64,000 nucleotides of DNA from Pelobates cultripes. Lineage: Eukaryota; Chordata; Amphibia; Anura; Pelobatidae. Shown here piece by piece: positions 32,649 through 45,139 of the stretch. The stretch covers positions 291,871,514-291,935,513 of the forward strand of contig OW240916.1 in NCBI GenBank assembly GCA_933207985.1, read 5' to 3'. A program made the translations under genes and the position numbers. Each line of letters opens with the position of its first letter. The stretch's first letter is position 1. The notes under the pieces were generated by a model. It ran no database searches. It had not been told where the DNA came from and saw nothing but the letters and a program-made list of their open reading frames with translations.

Positions 32649-33178
32649 AGGACCACTATAGTGCCAGGAAAACATACTCGTTTTATCTGGCACTATAGTG
32701 CCCTGAGAGTGCCCCCACCCTCAGGGTCCCCCTCCCGCCGGGCTCTGGGGAGAGGATAGGGTTAAATCTTACCTTTTTTCCAGCGCCGGGTGGGGAGCTC
32801 TCCACCTCCTCTTCGGCTGAATGCGCATGCGCGGCAGGAGCTGCGTGCGTATTCAGCCAGTCTCATAGGAAAGCATTCAGAGAAACTGCTGTGTTTATCA
32901 ATGGGTTAAGCCTTCCCCCAAAGCCTCTAGCGGCTGTCTCATTGACAGCCGCTAGAGGCGCTTGCGTGCTTCTCACTGTGAAAATCACAGTGAGAGCACG
33001 CCAGCATCCATAGGAAAGCATTGATAATGCTTTCCTATGCGACCGGCTGAATGCGCGCGCAGCTCTTGCCACGCGTGCGCATTCAGCCGACGGGGCGGAT
33101 CGGAGGCGGAGAGATGGAGGAGAGCTCCCCGCCCAGCGCTGGAAAACGAGTATGTTTTCCTGGCACTATAGTGGTCCT
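32649..33178. mobile_element. GC-rich palindromic T2-type MITE
   Basis: TTAA at 32645-32648 and 33179-33182. Ends AGGACCACTATAGTGCCAGG / CCTGGCACTATAGTGGTCCT are perfect inverts. Several inner hairpins exist: GCCTCTAGCGGCTGTC / GACAGCCGCTAGAGGC near 32920-32962, and GAATGCGCATGCGCGGC-like repeats. No coding capacity. Confidence 0.85.
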
Positions 33179-33570
33179 TTAACTGTTTACTCAGCAGGAG
33201 AAGAAGGCCACAGGGACAATACATTGAGATCCCTGTTTTGTAGTGTAAAAGGATTTTTAAGAAAGAAATAGCACGTCTCATAGCTAATTTCTAGTTAGCT
33301 ATTCGGTTGTGCAAAAATCTCACATATGACAGCCTCCATTAAAATGAAATTCTTAGAAAACAAAGTGTGCATTCTGTATATTCCTGTAAGCACAAATCAG
33401 TAACTGTCTGAAACAATTTATAAGAAAAATATAGCTAAAACCCATTCAACCCTTAACAAGGTGTGGTGTTCCAGAAGAAATTTTAGGGTCCCTAACACAG
33501 TTAAAAGTTTGGGCCTCCGGGAGTCTGCCTCCAAGCCCGCCCCCAGGGCCTTCCATGCTCTATAGGGTGT

Positions 33571-34243
33571 GATAATGGACCAGCCTTTATCCATCACTGT
33601 TTACAACAATTGTCACTTATACTTGACATCAAGTGGCAACTACATACAGCCTATATGCCTCAAAGTTCTGGAAAAGTGGAAATAATGAATAGAACAATAA
33701 AGATCCAACTGGCCAAAATGTGTCAAGAAACTCAGCTCAAATGGAATATCCTACTGCCTGTAGCACTCTTACGTGTTCGTAGTACCCCCACCAGAAATAT
33801 CCCCATTTGAAATCCTGTACGGTCGCCCAACACCTATAATCAGTCACCTACGAGGCGACCAATGTCAGCTGGATGATAATATCACCCGGCAACAAGTTAT
33901 AGAATTAAGTAAAACTATGGAACAGGTTCAGAAATGGGTGCAGAAAAGGATGCCTGTCAATATATACCCACCCTTAAACCGTCACCACCCGGTGATCAAG
34001 TGTGGATTAAAGAATGGAATATTGTTCCCTTGGGCCCAAAATGGAGAGGTCCTTACACTGTTCTTTTATCTACCCCAACAGCTCTGTAAAGGTGGCGGAA
34101 GTGACATCCTGGATACATCACTCTACGGTCAAACCAGCAGCAGACTCATGGCAAGCCACCCCTGATCCTGAGAATCCTTGCAAAATCCGGTTAAAGCGCA
34201 TCACCCAGTCACTAGGGCGTGACCAAGCAGTCACAAGCACATG
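33571..34243 (+). pseudogene. Endogenous retrovirus pol 3' end (integrase), broken
   Basis: The frame beginning about 33571 shows the integrase catalytic-core signature with the second Asp (DNG) and, about 35 residues on, the final Glu after SSGKV, followed by the C-terminal region. Reading is carried over at least two frameshifts (33571-33810, 33773-34165, then a third frame ending near 34243). No RT, protease or gag lies upstream, so only the 3' part of pol remains. The type resembles gammaretrovirus-like ERVs of vertebrates (inference). Integrase normally joins viral DNA to the host genome; this copy is decayed and cannot act. Confidence 0.7.
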
Positions 34244-35081
34244 AACATAACTTCAGGTCCACACTTCTGTATCTTTACTGAGTGGACATTAAAGAGCTAC
34301 AAATAGGTGTTTTGACAGCCATAATAATGCCTGACCACCTACCAACGTTACATAGTCAGAGTAACTCTAAGGGACCTCTGTGAAGGGAAGAGAGGATCAG
34401 ACTTACTACATTTCTTGCAGTCCTCACATCCAGAAGCTGAGGTGCCATCGCACAGTCAAAAAATTATAGGATGAGTCCTGCTATGATGCGTTTTCTTGTC
34501 ATGTATGCGGTGGGTGGGATCTGATCCAACAAGTTGTAGTGAATGTATTAAGACCACTAGAACAGGCATTCAGATATCCCAAACCCTCATTTGGCACTCT
34601 TACTATGAGTGCAAAGGATCTGTGTCTAAATGCAAATACTTAGACACTGATTATAGTGTCTGCCAGACAGTTTCAGGAGAACAAAAATGTTTTGACCCAC
34701 AACTCCAACCTCGTACAATTTGATTGGTTCTCCGAAATGCACATTCCCAACGGACTTATAAATAAGACATCCCAGGGCATATACTTCAGGTAGGTATTTT
34801 GGAGATTGGTTCGAACATTTTGGAGGTCTGAAGGTCTTAGTGGGAGGAGTGCTTTTTATGATCAGCATGTGTCTTCTACTACTCTGCATAATTCCCTTTA
34901 GTTATACGCCCTATATGCAGTATTATCGATAGCACCATTGAGAGGAAAATGGAAACCCATGTTATAGGCACGTGGAATAAACCTTTAGCCCAGAAAGAAG
35001 TAACATAAAATTCTGTATTCGAAACCCGATAAAGGTTATAAGGGGCCCCAAAAGTTCTGTTGGCCCCTCCTATCTTGTCAT
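34244..35081 (+). pseudogene. Possible ERV env region relic
   Basis: Directly downstream of the integrase relic. A 75-codon frame at 34496-34723 is Cys-rich, as expected for an envelope surface subunit, but no clear fusion peptide or transmembrane segment is readable. It is interrupted at 35082 by a hAT-like element. Assignment is by position and Cys content only. Confidence 0.35.
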
Positions 35082-35430
35082 CAGGCCCGGACTGACCATC
35101 GGGCATACCGGGCAAATGCCTGGTGGGCCGCGATCGCCACGGGCCGAGGCCGACAAGGGAAATCAGTGTATCACCCCTGCCGGCCCATGCAGGACCAGTG
35201 TTATGCAAGCGCCGGCCCTGTTGTGTGCCTTCATGGGCCGATGAGGAGACCCACCTATCTCACCACCGGCCCACAGGCACCAAGATGTGGCAGCCGGCTA
35301 GGGAGGGAGGGATAGAGGACCTGGGGAGCTCTATCCTGCAGCTCTGCCAGGTTCCTCTCGCGAGATCGGAGCATTGTCGCTGTTACTATGGCAACGCTCC
35401 AATCTTGTGAGGGGGATCTCTACCCCAGGA
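35082..35430 (+). mobile_element. hAT-like non-autonomous element, 5' part
   Basis: Starts CAGGCCCGGACTGACCATCG and continues GGTGGGCCG ... GCCGGCCC... GAGCTCTATCCTGCAGCTCT. The latter half is similar to 57660-57820. The matching 3' end (CAGTCTGGCCCTG) is absent, so the copy is truncated at about 35430. Confidence 0.6.
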
Positions 35431-35513
35431 ACTGTATCTAAGTTACATCAATCAAACCTACAATTCGTATGTGCAAACCTGAAACCACATTCCAATCTCT
35501 CCTTGTTGTAATA

Positions 35514-36649
35514 TGTGACGAAGGACCTTCGTCACTGGCATTTGGAGAGGCCTGCTTGCCAAACTCTTGCCCTGAGGTGAACTTTGGGCTAAAGACACGA
35601 TTCGTGCATTTTTCCCTGCTATGGTGCATTGTATGGGGCTTACCGAATGGACTATGTTTATGGTGTTCGTTTACCGAACAAACCGTTGAACTGTCAGACC
35701 ACCCGCAAGTAGAGTGTGCGGCTTGTTAACCTCCCAGGACTTGTGGCCATCTTGTTTAATCGAATTTGGTCCGCGTGTTTTGCCATCGAGTTCATGGAAC
35801 TGAAATCGGACACTCGATGGCACGAACCACCTCCATCTATGTTCGGCTAAATATGCACGAACAGAGCGCCGTTCGGTAGAAACTACCTACCGAACACCCT
35901 TCAATAATGACTTTGTGCACGAAGGTCCCGTTCGACTATTTGAAGTGCACTTTTATCATTGGAAATAGACTGGCCACACAGCCTAATTCTCTGGAACTAT
36001 TTTGGGCATGAAGCCATGCTTGCAGTCGGTCAAAAAGAGACTTCCATGAAACTTTTGAACCCCTGCTCTGATCTGGGTGATTTTTGGATATGTTGTTCAC
36101 CCAGATCAAGGCTCTCCAGGGATGTAACACATGTATTTGTGGGGATATGTTCTGTTTTGGGGTACTTTCTGAACTTTGTGAAAATTATTTTTTTCTCCCT
36201 GGAGATAATTGAGTTACTTACAGGACTTTACTCAATTATCTCCCAAGCAGTAGGAAGGGATTGTATGCTGTACATGGGAGTGTCACAGACTATATGTTTG
36301 TTCTGATTGGTTTGTGTCCTTTGTGTTCCTGTGCCCCATCAGGTGTCCTTTGTGTCCTTTGTGTTCCTGTGTTACTCTGGCCTGAAGAATTGTATAAAAG
36401 CCAACCTGAACCATTAAAGCTTAGATCATCTTGCACCTGCTCTCGTCACTAAGAGGCCTACCCACTGGAAGCTGAATCCTGGTCTTGGGTCCAAGGTGGG
36501 TGGAGGATGGCGAGACCCAAACCAAGCTGCGGTGGTTCGTGCGGTTAATGGTGGTTATGGTGTTCCAGTGCAGTGGTGATGGTACTTGCAGGTACTAGTA
36601 AGCAGCGATTGACTGAGGTACCCGGTCGGGGTGCAGGCGGTCCGTCACA
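35514..36649 (+). repeat. LTR of a retrovirus-like element
   Basis: About 1.14 kb beginning TGTGACG (35514-35520) and ending CGTCACA (36643-36649). It has a TATA box (TATAAAAG, 36393-36400) and a polyA-like ATTAAAG (36413-36419) about 20 bp later, as in a U3-R-U5 order on the plus strand. The U3 holds repeated GTTCG/CGAAC words. No convincing flanking duplication, PBS or polypurine tract is visible, so it may be solo. It could belong to the integrase relic upstream (same strand). Confidence 0.6.
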
Positions 36650-37423
36650 CAATCCATATAAGGTAATTCTGTGCATACTGCTTACTTATTGGTGTAAAGG
36701 TACAGTTAGGGGTTGTATAGACTATAACAGTGCTTGTGATTCAAAATTCCAGCGTCTAGACCTGGACACGAGTCGGCTGAGACCCGGCCGGTTATAATAA
36801 ATCTGTTTGCTTCCTGATTTGACCTGTGTCCAGACTCTCTGTGTGTGGCTTCATCATTGTTTTCCTACAACAATACTGACATACATACATACTGACACAT
36901 ACATGCATACTGTCATACATCATGTCTACAGTGGCTGATATATTTTTTATTTGTTTTTCTATTGTATCGGTTGAAGGACCACTCACTTGGCAACTAAATA
37001 CAGAGCGGTTATGGAGTTTTTACAAACATCGATATTCATGCAAAAGTAAGTACTACGATATAAGAATATAACTGCTTCAGTTGCTGGCTATGAACTATTT
37101 TCCTAATGTTTACTTAATATTAACAGTTCGGAGAGATGTTTGCTAAAAGTAGTTACAGATTTCCACAGTAAAAACAAACCTCTTCCTCCGCTGATAACAG
37201 TCTCCACTTAGTATTTATCATTTTGCAAATTTGATATATGTCAACAAAAGAGCATTTTCCAGTTCATTGCCTACTTAACGCCACAAGGACACTAAAAAAG
37301 GTTCACTCAGTGCATGCACACATCGCCTACAATCATCTGGGCAAGTTGGCCATAGTGTTGCCATACACCTTATTTGCCAAATCTTACAGGTATTTAAAAA
37401 AAACATTTACACCATTCTGATAT
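36650..37423. other. Unassigned interval
   Basis: It may include leader or unrelated sequence after the LTR, with an AATAAATCTG at 36796 and a short CATACATACTGA tandem (about 36880-36920). No gene recognised. Confidence 0.35.
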
Positions 37424-37427
37424 TTAA

Positions 37428-37620
37428 AGGACAACTATAGTGCCAGGAAAACATATTCGTTTTCCGGGCACTATAGTGCCCTGAGGGTGCCCCCACCCTC
37501 AGTGACCCCCTCCCGCCCGGCTCTGGAAGGGGGAAAGGGGTAAAAACTTACCTTTTTCCAGCGCTGGGCGGGGAGCTCTCTGCTTCCTCTCCTCCTCCGT
37601 TCCTCCTCCTGGGCTGAATG
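37428..37620. mobile_element. T2-type MITE, left part, cut by assembly gap
   Basis: TTAA at 37424-37427, then AGGACAACTATAGTGCCAGG and the terminal hairpin. It resembles 32649 onward. The rest is lost at the N gap; the expected right end is not found after it. Confidence 0.7.
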
Positions 37621-37720
37621 NNNNNNNNNNNNNNNNNNNNNNNNNNNNNNNNNNNNNNNNNNNNNNNNNNNNNNNNNNNNNNNNNNNNNNNNNNNNNNNN
37701 NNNNNNNNNNNNNNNNNNNN
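37621..37720. other. Assembly gap (100 N)
   Basis: Exactly 100 N, the usual placeholder for a gap of unknown size. It lies between a T2 MITE and an ACATACACAC microsatellite, which may be the reason for the gap. Confidence 0.95.
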
Positions 37721-37815
37721 ACATACACACACACATACACACATACACACATACACACATACACACATACACACATATACACATACACATACATATACAT
37801 ACACATACATATACA
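37721..37815. repeat. ACATACAC microsatellite
   Basis: (ACACATAC)n degrading to (ATACAT)n, directly after the gap. Confidence 0.9.
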
Positions 37816-38169
37816 TATGTAGAACTTGGCACTCACCCTTTACTAAGTAGATCAGATAAAATATTTTTTTGCACATGTAAATTTGCATGTAAAATAAAAT
37901 AAGCACATTTGAAGACCTGTGAGTGCACCTTATGTTCATATATTTTTTATATATATTTCCTGACCATTATTCATGGCAGCATTTACTCATGGGTTAGCTC
38001 CTCCCCTTACAGCAGAAAGGACAGGAAATAGAACTCTGAAACTGGTATAAATAGATCCTCCCCCTTCCCATCAGGCAGTCTTTTTTCCTGTCCTTCACAG
38101 CAGTTTGGAAGGAGTCTGCTTAAGCAGGCCTAGATTTTTTATTTTATGCTCACCAGGCAATATTTTTTA

Positions 38170-38710
38170 GGCCGTGCCAGGGTTCAGCCTCTAAGCCCTG
38201 AAGACCCAGCAAAAACGCACTAGATTAAGTGGCTGGCCTGGGTACCCCCTTTAGTGACCGGGAGTCGGACCCAAACTCTCCCATGAAAGGGATGAAAATG
38301 GTCCACTGCATGCCAGGGTTCAGCCTCTTATCCCTGAAGACCCAGCAACAGGCCAGCTTGGGTACCCCCTCAGGGGATGTATGTGATATAATGCCTACAT
38401 GAAGCCAGGCCAGGGTTCAGCCTCTTATCCCTGAAGACCCAGCAAACAGCATATCGGTAAGAGTCGTCAGCCTGGGTTCCTACTTCAGCAACCAGGGGTC
38501 TGTCCTATCTCTCTCGGAAGTGATGACAGCGGTTCACTGCATACATGAGGCCCAGTTGAGTCTAAGCCCTTATCCCTGAAGACCCAGCATACAGCACATG
38601 TGTAAGAGTTGCCAGCCTGGGTACCTCCTTCAGCAATCAGGAGTCTAACCTATCTCTCTCCCTGAGGGGATGACAGCGGTACATTGCATACATGAGGCCC
38701 AACAGAGTTG
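38170..38710 (+). repeat. Tandem array, ~90-150-bp units
   Basis: Four units share CCAGGGTTCAGCCTCTTATC, CCTGAAGACCCAGCA and, in part, GCCTGGGTACC...TTCAGCAA. They start at about 38176, 38310, 38405 and 38553. Unit lengths differ by internal deletions. Confidence 0.8.
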
Positions 38711-39454
38711 TGACTACCGGGGTATACCTATTCTATTGCATGGTGATGATGATGGCATATGGGGTACAGATGGAAGCCTATAGTTTAAACAGTTTAGGCT
38801 GTCAGTTGTTCAAATCCCCATTTTGCCGCTGAAACACAGGCCTGCAACGGTTCAGGTAAGTGCATTAGTAATTAGATTAAAACTAGTATAGGCACCTGGG
38901 TCTCTGTTCTTGCAGTCCCTCCCAGCTGCTTACATTAGGCTTCCTTCTAAAAAATAGGTCACATTTAGGAGATTTGTGTGGTGAACATTTAGGTAAGTTT
39001 ATAAGGATGTTTGGTGCAAAAGAGTGCTAATAATAAGTATGCATTGGGCATAGTAGTGCTGATAATGCAAAAAGAGTGCTGATAATGCAAGGAGGCATTG
39101 TGCAAAGGAGTGCTGATAATGCAATGAGACACTATGAAAAAGAGTGCTAATAATGGATATCCTGGCTGTATAAAGTCTGCTGGAATTCCACAGCCTGAAG
39201 ACAGAGAAATATCCAAGGTAAGAACCTTCTTGGGTGTCTGATTAAGGTACACACATGTATATGACAGGTTTTAAAAACCTAAAGTCCATACACACACTTG
39301 TTTCTATCAAGGTATGTGGCATTGATTGCTGTTATATGCGCATTATCACAAATAAGCAGGCTTTGCAAACAGTGGAGAAATATACTGCACAGGAGACCAC
39401 TGGGCCTCAGTATCTGTACATGGTCTGGTGGTGGTACAGCATTGGTATGTTTCC

Positions 39455-40500
39455 ACTATATGCTCTAATGTATGAATTGGTATGAAGTCTCAGTGTGTGT
39501 CCAGTATATGCTCTAGGTATGAGTTACTATGAGGACACGGCCTCAGTATAAGTATCCACTATATACTCTATGTATAAGTTACTATGAGGACACAGCCTCA
39601 GTATGTATGTATATGTGTGTGTGTGTATATATATATGTGTATATATGTGTGTATGTGTATGCACTATATGCTCTATGTAGGAGTTACTATGAGGTCTCGG
39701 CCTCAGTATATGTTCCCACTATATACTCTTGGTATAAATTACTATGAGGACTCGGCCTCAGTATATATATGCTCTATGTAAGAGTTACTGTGAGGACACA
39801 GCCTCAGCATGTGTGTGTGTGTATATATATATCCACTATATGCTGTATGTAAGAGTTACTGTGAGGGCACAGCCTCAGCATGTGTATATATATCCACTAT
39901 ATCTTGTATGTATGAGTTACTGTGAGGACACAGCCTCAGTATATGTACCCACCATATGCTGTATGTATGAGTTTCAATGAGGACTCTGCCTCGGTATATG
40001 TATCCACTATATGCTCTGTGTATGAGTTGCTATGAGGACACAGCCTTAGTATATGTACTCACTATATGCTGTATGTATGTGTTACAAGGAGGACTCTGCC
40101 TCAGTATATGTATCCACTAGATGCTCTGTGTATGAGTTACTATGAGGACACAGCCTCAGTATATATATCCAATATATTGTCTGTGTATGCGTTGATCATG
40201 AGACTCTGCCTCAGTGTGTGTTCTTTATATGCTCTGAGTCGCTGTGAAAACACTGCCTAAGTATATGCCCTCTACATGCTCTATAGGTAAGATGGTGTGG
40301 AGACATTGCTTCAGTGTATCTGTTCTCTATATGACTGATATATTAGTGGAAGCACAATATTTGTTAATGATATAAGTACATCTGCTATATGAGTCCTATC
40401 TAATACTGGTTCTATGTGTGGGTTGTGAGTCACAACCTCAGTATATGTGAGTGGTATATTATGTGCATGAAGTTCTGTTAAAACACAGCCTCATTTTATC
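39455..40500 (+). repeat. 55-bp minisatellite, about 16 copies
   Basis: The unit is TATGCTCT(A/G)TGTATGAGTTA, then CTATGAGGACACAGCCTCAG and TATATGTATCCAC. GAGTT anchors fall at 39969, 40024, 40079, 40134 and 40189, exactly 55 bp apart. Some units hold (TG)n/(TA)n expansions (39605-39660). A further two degenerate units at 45160-45260 suggest the array once continued there. Confidence 0.9.
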
Positions 40501-43500
40501 TCACTCATATAATCTTAATTTGTGTTCGGGGCAAATAGCCGTATATGGAGTAAGGATCCAGCATAAGCGTAGGATAGTATAAAGGGAGCAAGTCGGTTGT
40601 GGTGTGCCGAGACCGACGATACGGTAGGCCTGTAAATAAAGAGGGCAAAAAAGAATAATCAAAGATTTAATACAGTCAACAATATATACAAATTAACCAG
40701 ACATTTCCTTAAATGCATTACGGTATTTCATTCCTGGAAGGATTTTTGAAGGTAGGAATCTAGGACCGCAACTGGACACCATTTGTTGTGGGTAGGATAG
40801 TATGTTATCTCTACTGTTGGTGCGTGTTGACTCGTTTCGGAATGTGGTAGTGCCAATAGGTAATGATATATGTGTTTACATACGTGGGATCGTTGAAGAC
40901 AATGATCTGTCTGAGTGGTGGTTATGGTAGTGGATTCTCTGGCCTGAGAAAGGCATAAAAGACAGTGTGCATGGTGGTAATGGCCAATTTGGTAGTATAA
41001 TTGAATGGTTGTAGCTCTAATAGGTACGATAAGGATGGAAAAGTTGGATGGCTATTGGTAATATCTGAGAGGAACGTGGGGGGATGGATTCCTGAAAACC
41101 TCTGAGTATATTCTTGTCTGGTATGATAGCATGAAGTTATGGTAGTTTTGGCCATAGGTTATCCTGTGTTGTTGAATGCCTGTAAAATATATAATTAATG
41201 GTGTGTGAGATGGTTTTAGTTTAAGGTGGCAAAAATGAAGCAAAACCTAGGAGAAATGTTATGACACAGGTTGAGCTATGTCGTGTTCCAATGAGATTCT
41301 TTAAAACCAGGTGAATAGGTGTTATGCGTTCTACAAGTATGGGATGAAAGTGCTAGGTGGGATAGTGCATGCTATGCTGCATGAGTATGTCTAATCCATG
41401 ATTTTGTCTCTGGAACGAAAGAGTGGTCGTGACTGTATGGGCGGCTGTAGGAAGCGTATGATGAACGTGCCTGGAATATAAATGAGACAATTGTCGGCAA
41501 GGATGTATACCCCCGCCTGGTACATGAAAGTAAAGGAAATGTGGTAAGTGGCCAACCAAGTGAGTTCCCCAGCAATACCATGATCGTATGGATGATGAGT
41601 GGCATTTGTTGATGATATGGCATGTGCTTAGTTGTCTGAGTAACAACGGATTGATGACCCTGACCATGATTTACCCCATGCCACAGCAGCTGCTTTTAGC
41701 GGGGATAGGATTGCCCATTTTATGCCATGTAAGTGCCAGTTTGTAGGGTAGATGGTAGCAGTTTACTGTGTTGATGATATTGGTCTTACTTAACGAAGCT
41801 TCAACCCATGCTTGAGTGATAGCTGTAAAGGTAGATCAATGGTGTGTATAGTAAGGAAACTCCTTGGAGGGTATGAGGGAGTTGAGACTTGGGGTAGCGA
41901 AGGTGTGTAGTGCCAATAAGTCTATGGTTAGTCTTTGTTTAAGGGACGATTCCCTTGTGACAATACCAATGTGTTTGGTGCCATGCTGTAAATGGTGGAG
42001 ATTGGAAAACCCAAGTAAAAACCCCTCTGCAAATCTTGGCTATGAGTGTGTTTACAGCCGACGGTTCTGTTGTGCTGACTGTAAGTGAGGGCATACTATA
42101 TTCCTTGAGAGTTTATTTATGATACCTGTATGGGAGCCCTTTGAAGCTCCAGACCCTTAGTAAATATACTACAAGTCTGGAAGGGTGATGAGTCAGTAGT
42201 GTTGAAAATGCATTGGTGTGTACGTTACTTGTAAGTTGCATTGGGACACATGGTTTGTCATGTGCCCTAAATGATTTGAACATATATGCAACAGTCTATA
42301 TGCAATGCAACTACTAATACCAATTGTCTCTGGTAGTTCAGAGGTGCTGGTACCTGGAGCCTGAGAGTGCTCGCCCGTTTGTTTGGGAGAAAATCCCTTC
42401 TGGATGAGTACCTGCACAAATAAGCATCTCTACATATTCCAAATGCCAGCACAACCAAGGGATGGTCAGTTCCCGATTTAACTAGAATCCCTGGGTCTGA
42501 CCATCATAGATACATCATCATACATATATATGCCTTGTTTCCCCAATGTGCCGGGATCATATGTGCAGGGTTAACGTCTTGAACCAAGTAACCGAGTTTC
42601 AGTTGGTGCTGGTTGTACAGTAGCGTGAGGCGCAGCCTTGTGAGGGCTGTGACTGACTCGAGATTGCCAGTCTGTCGTAAATTTTTTGGCTCATGAGTTT
42701 ATGAGTGAGGCTAGCATGGCCTGGGTGTCACCTGAGTTGGTGTTGCTGGGCCTTCCCCTGCCTCCGTGTTGTCCGTTGATGTATGGAGGAGTTTGAATAA
42801 CTCTGCTTTCCTTGCTGTGGCAGGGTAGGGGATTTGTCGCCTCCTTAGGTCGGAGCCACATCTCCTCTGCTTGAAGGTGTATCACTTCTAGCCGGGGTGC
42901 CAGGAAGAGGTGATTCTTCACCATCTTTTTGAGAAATACTTAAATAACAATAAAGATTGCAATTATATATTTGTACCCATGGGTCTTGTACCGGCATGCT
43001 AGCTAAGCCGTAAGGCGAAACGATTAGGCTTGGTGTTTTTTGGTGACTGGTGAGGCCCTGCTAGTTGCCAAGTGGCTTGAGAGGCTCTATCTATGCTTGG
43101 CGCGAGGGGATTTTGTGTGGCCACCGAACGTTGTGGCAGGATGTTGGCCTCTCGGTGACAGTAACCAGAAAAATAGGAAGGGGAGTGACAGGTGAGGCCC
43201 TCTCTATGATACAATGCGAGGCGCTAGCTCACGAGTGGCCCGAGGGGTGTATGCCTCCGAGTGTGAGGCGGGGTGTTGGCCTCGCGGGACCACTAACCGA
43301 AGCATAATGCAGAGAAAAAAGGGGGTAATACCTATTGGGCCCTAGAACCCTAATTGCCGGTACACTATTACTATTCCAGGGAAGGTAAGAGATGGATAAC
43401 TACATGAGCAGGTGTACGTACCTGGTAGTTGGTATTGAACCTGACAATCCGTATAGGTTTTTTAGTAGTAACTGTAACCTGAATGGATAAAATCGTATGG

Positions 43501-43779
43501 CATAAGGAAATATGGCATAGACCAAGCTTATCTTAAAACATACAGTATATGTGAAAGTAAAGTGCCGTGATATGTAAATATTAAACATCATATCCATACT
43601 GGTTAAATATGTATCAATCTTAACCCATTAAGTGCCGTATGTAAGTGAACCATATTACCAGTTACATATATACAGATGCGTGTGCTACTGTGTAATATGT
43701 GTATTTATAACAGATATTTATATACTGCTTGCTATGTGAATTGTTGTATGCCTTATTGAATGGCAAGTGAACATGGAGT

Positions 43780-44320
43780 TGCAAAATGTAAGTGCACTGG
43801 AGATCTGCCGAGTGCCCTATAGGTGGCAGTGTAGTTGATACTGATTGGTATGTGAAATGTTGTTTGTCTGTTGACCTATAGGGGTCAGTGTTTTGGTGTT
43901 TGTAAAACCCCATGAAAAACCCCATGAAAATTGTCAATGTACTTGACAGACCTGTAGGTGGCAGTGTTGATAGAACCACTGTTAGTCTTAATGTGAAATG
44001 TAAATTATTGTGAATTAAACCTGAAGTTGAGCCTGTGTTGGAGTTTAAGTCATGGTTTAAGGTTATGTTTAAAACAATCTTATGTGTAATTTATATTGGC
44101 TGGTAATTGTATATGACATGTGAAGACAGTTTTGCTGTTGACCAGTAGGGGTCAGAAATGCTGATTGTATGGTAAAATACCCTTTAACCCCTGAAGGATA
44201 CATGACATGTGTGACATATCATGATTCCCTTTATTCCAGAGTTTGGTCCTTAAGGGGTTAATCCAAATGCAAGGTTAACGTGAGATTTTGAGAGTGACCT
44301 GTAGGGGTCAGTGTGGTTTA
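43780..44320. repeat. Diverged repeats with TGACC(T/A)(G/A)TAGGGGTCAG core
   Basis: The words CCTATAGGTGGCAGTG, GACCTATAGGGGTCAGTG, GACCTGTAGGTGGCAGTG, GACCAGTAGGGGTCAG and GACCTGTAGGGGTCAGTG recur at about 43814, 43874, 43950, 44138 and 44297. Spacing is irregular (60-190 bp). Confidence 0.65.
44188..44257. mobile_element. piggyBac-like MITE, second copy
   Basis: TTAA at 44184-44187 and 44258-44261. About 90% like 24500-24571 by eye, sharing ACATGACATGTGTGACAT and GGTCCTTAAGGGG. Confidence 0.7.
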
Positions 44321-45139
44321 AGTGAAACATTGTTTGTGAGCTATGCCCCAGCATTATAGTTGTGTGACAGGGAAACAAAGTGCCCGTTTGACAATATACA
44401 ATAAGTGAACATAATAGCTTAATAACAGTCATTGTAACAAACCAAAGTTCTGTTCATGGTTGTAAACGCACAAAGCGTGTGTGTAGTACAATAGTAAATG
44501 CATGAACTAGTACCCGTTTGGTAGAAAATTGCACGAACCGTGAGCCTGGTATGTCAGGGAAACAAAACGAAACGAGCAGTGATATTCAAAATGCACGCAC
44601 AGAATTGCCTAGTATGTTTAGGCAATTGAAAAAGAATGTGTTCCCGTTTGGGAGTATGCTAATGCTCGAAATGAGCCAGTGACAGATATAAACAAGTGAA
44701 TTTAAACGAATGATATGCATGAACATCCAATGGTTTTAGGACAGATTTAGACAAAATGCAGCCGTAAAGTGAGGACCTGACCCGTGCATCTTGCCGTGGG
44801 ACTGATGCCTGGCGTAACGGGTAGGTCGACTTACGGTTTGTGAGTCACTTGGACACCATCCACAGCGATAGATTGAAGAAAGAAGGTGGTAGGCCGGAAA
44901 AGCCTGTGGCTGAATTCCTGACACAGCTCAGCTTAGAAAACCTTATGGAGTAATCAGGTAAAATGGCGTCTGGATGACCCGGAAGTGGAAATCATTCTGA
45001 TGCTGACCTCAAGCGATATGAGTCAGGTAAGGGGTGTCCCTTATATAGGGGAGTGAATTAATTTAAGCCCCTCCCACAAATACAGGCCAAATGGCCTTAA
45101 AACATGTGTACAGGCATGGTGTCACTGTATATAGCAGAT

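Larger units (their letters stand above)
40508..45130. mobile_element. Probable 4.6-kb insertion inside the 55-bp array
   Basis: Sequence between the two parts of the array has a different composition. On the minus strand a TATA-like CCTATATAAGG (about 45040-45050) lies near its right end, pointing inward. Minus-strand frames of 60-104 codons (41353-41667, 42193-42417, 42691-42924, 42999-43214) have no recognisable motif. No TIR or LTR pair was found. The class is unknown; a decayed retroelement read leftward is my best guess. Confidence 0.35.

Noticed and set aside
37471..37939. Frames running through N
   Set aside because: Artefact of the assembly gap and flanking microsatellite.
39455..40500. 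Tandem array as a possible CRISPR or a repeat protein
   Set aside because: Units are contiguous with no spacers, the genome is vertebrate, and the 55-bp period is not a multiple of three, so no repeat protein is kept in frame.
41353..43214. Minus-strand frames as a gag or DIRS-type protein
   Set aside because: No zinc knuckle, YR, RT or other signature could be read; left as unassigned.
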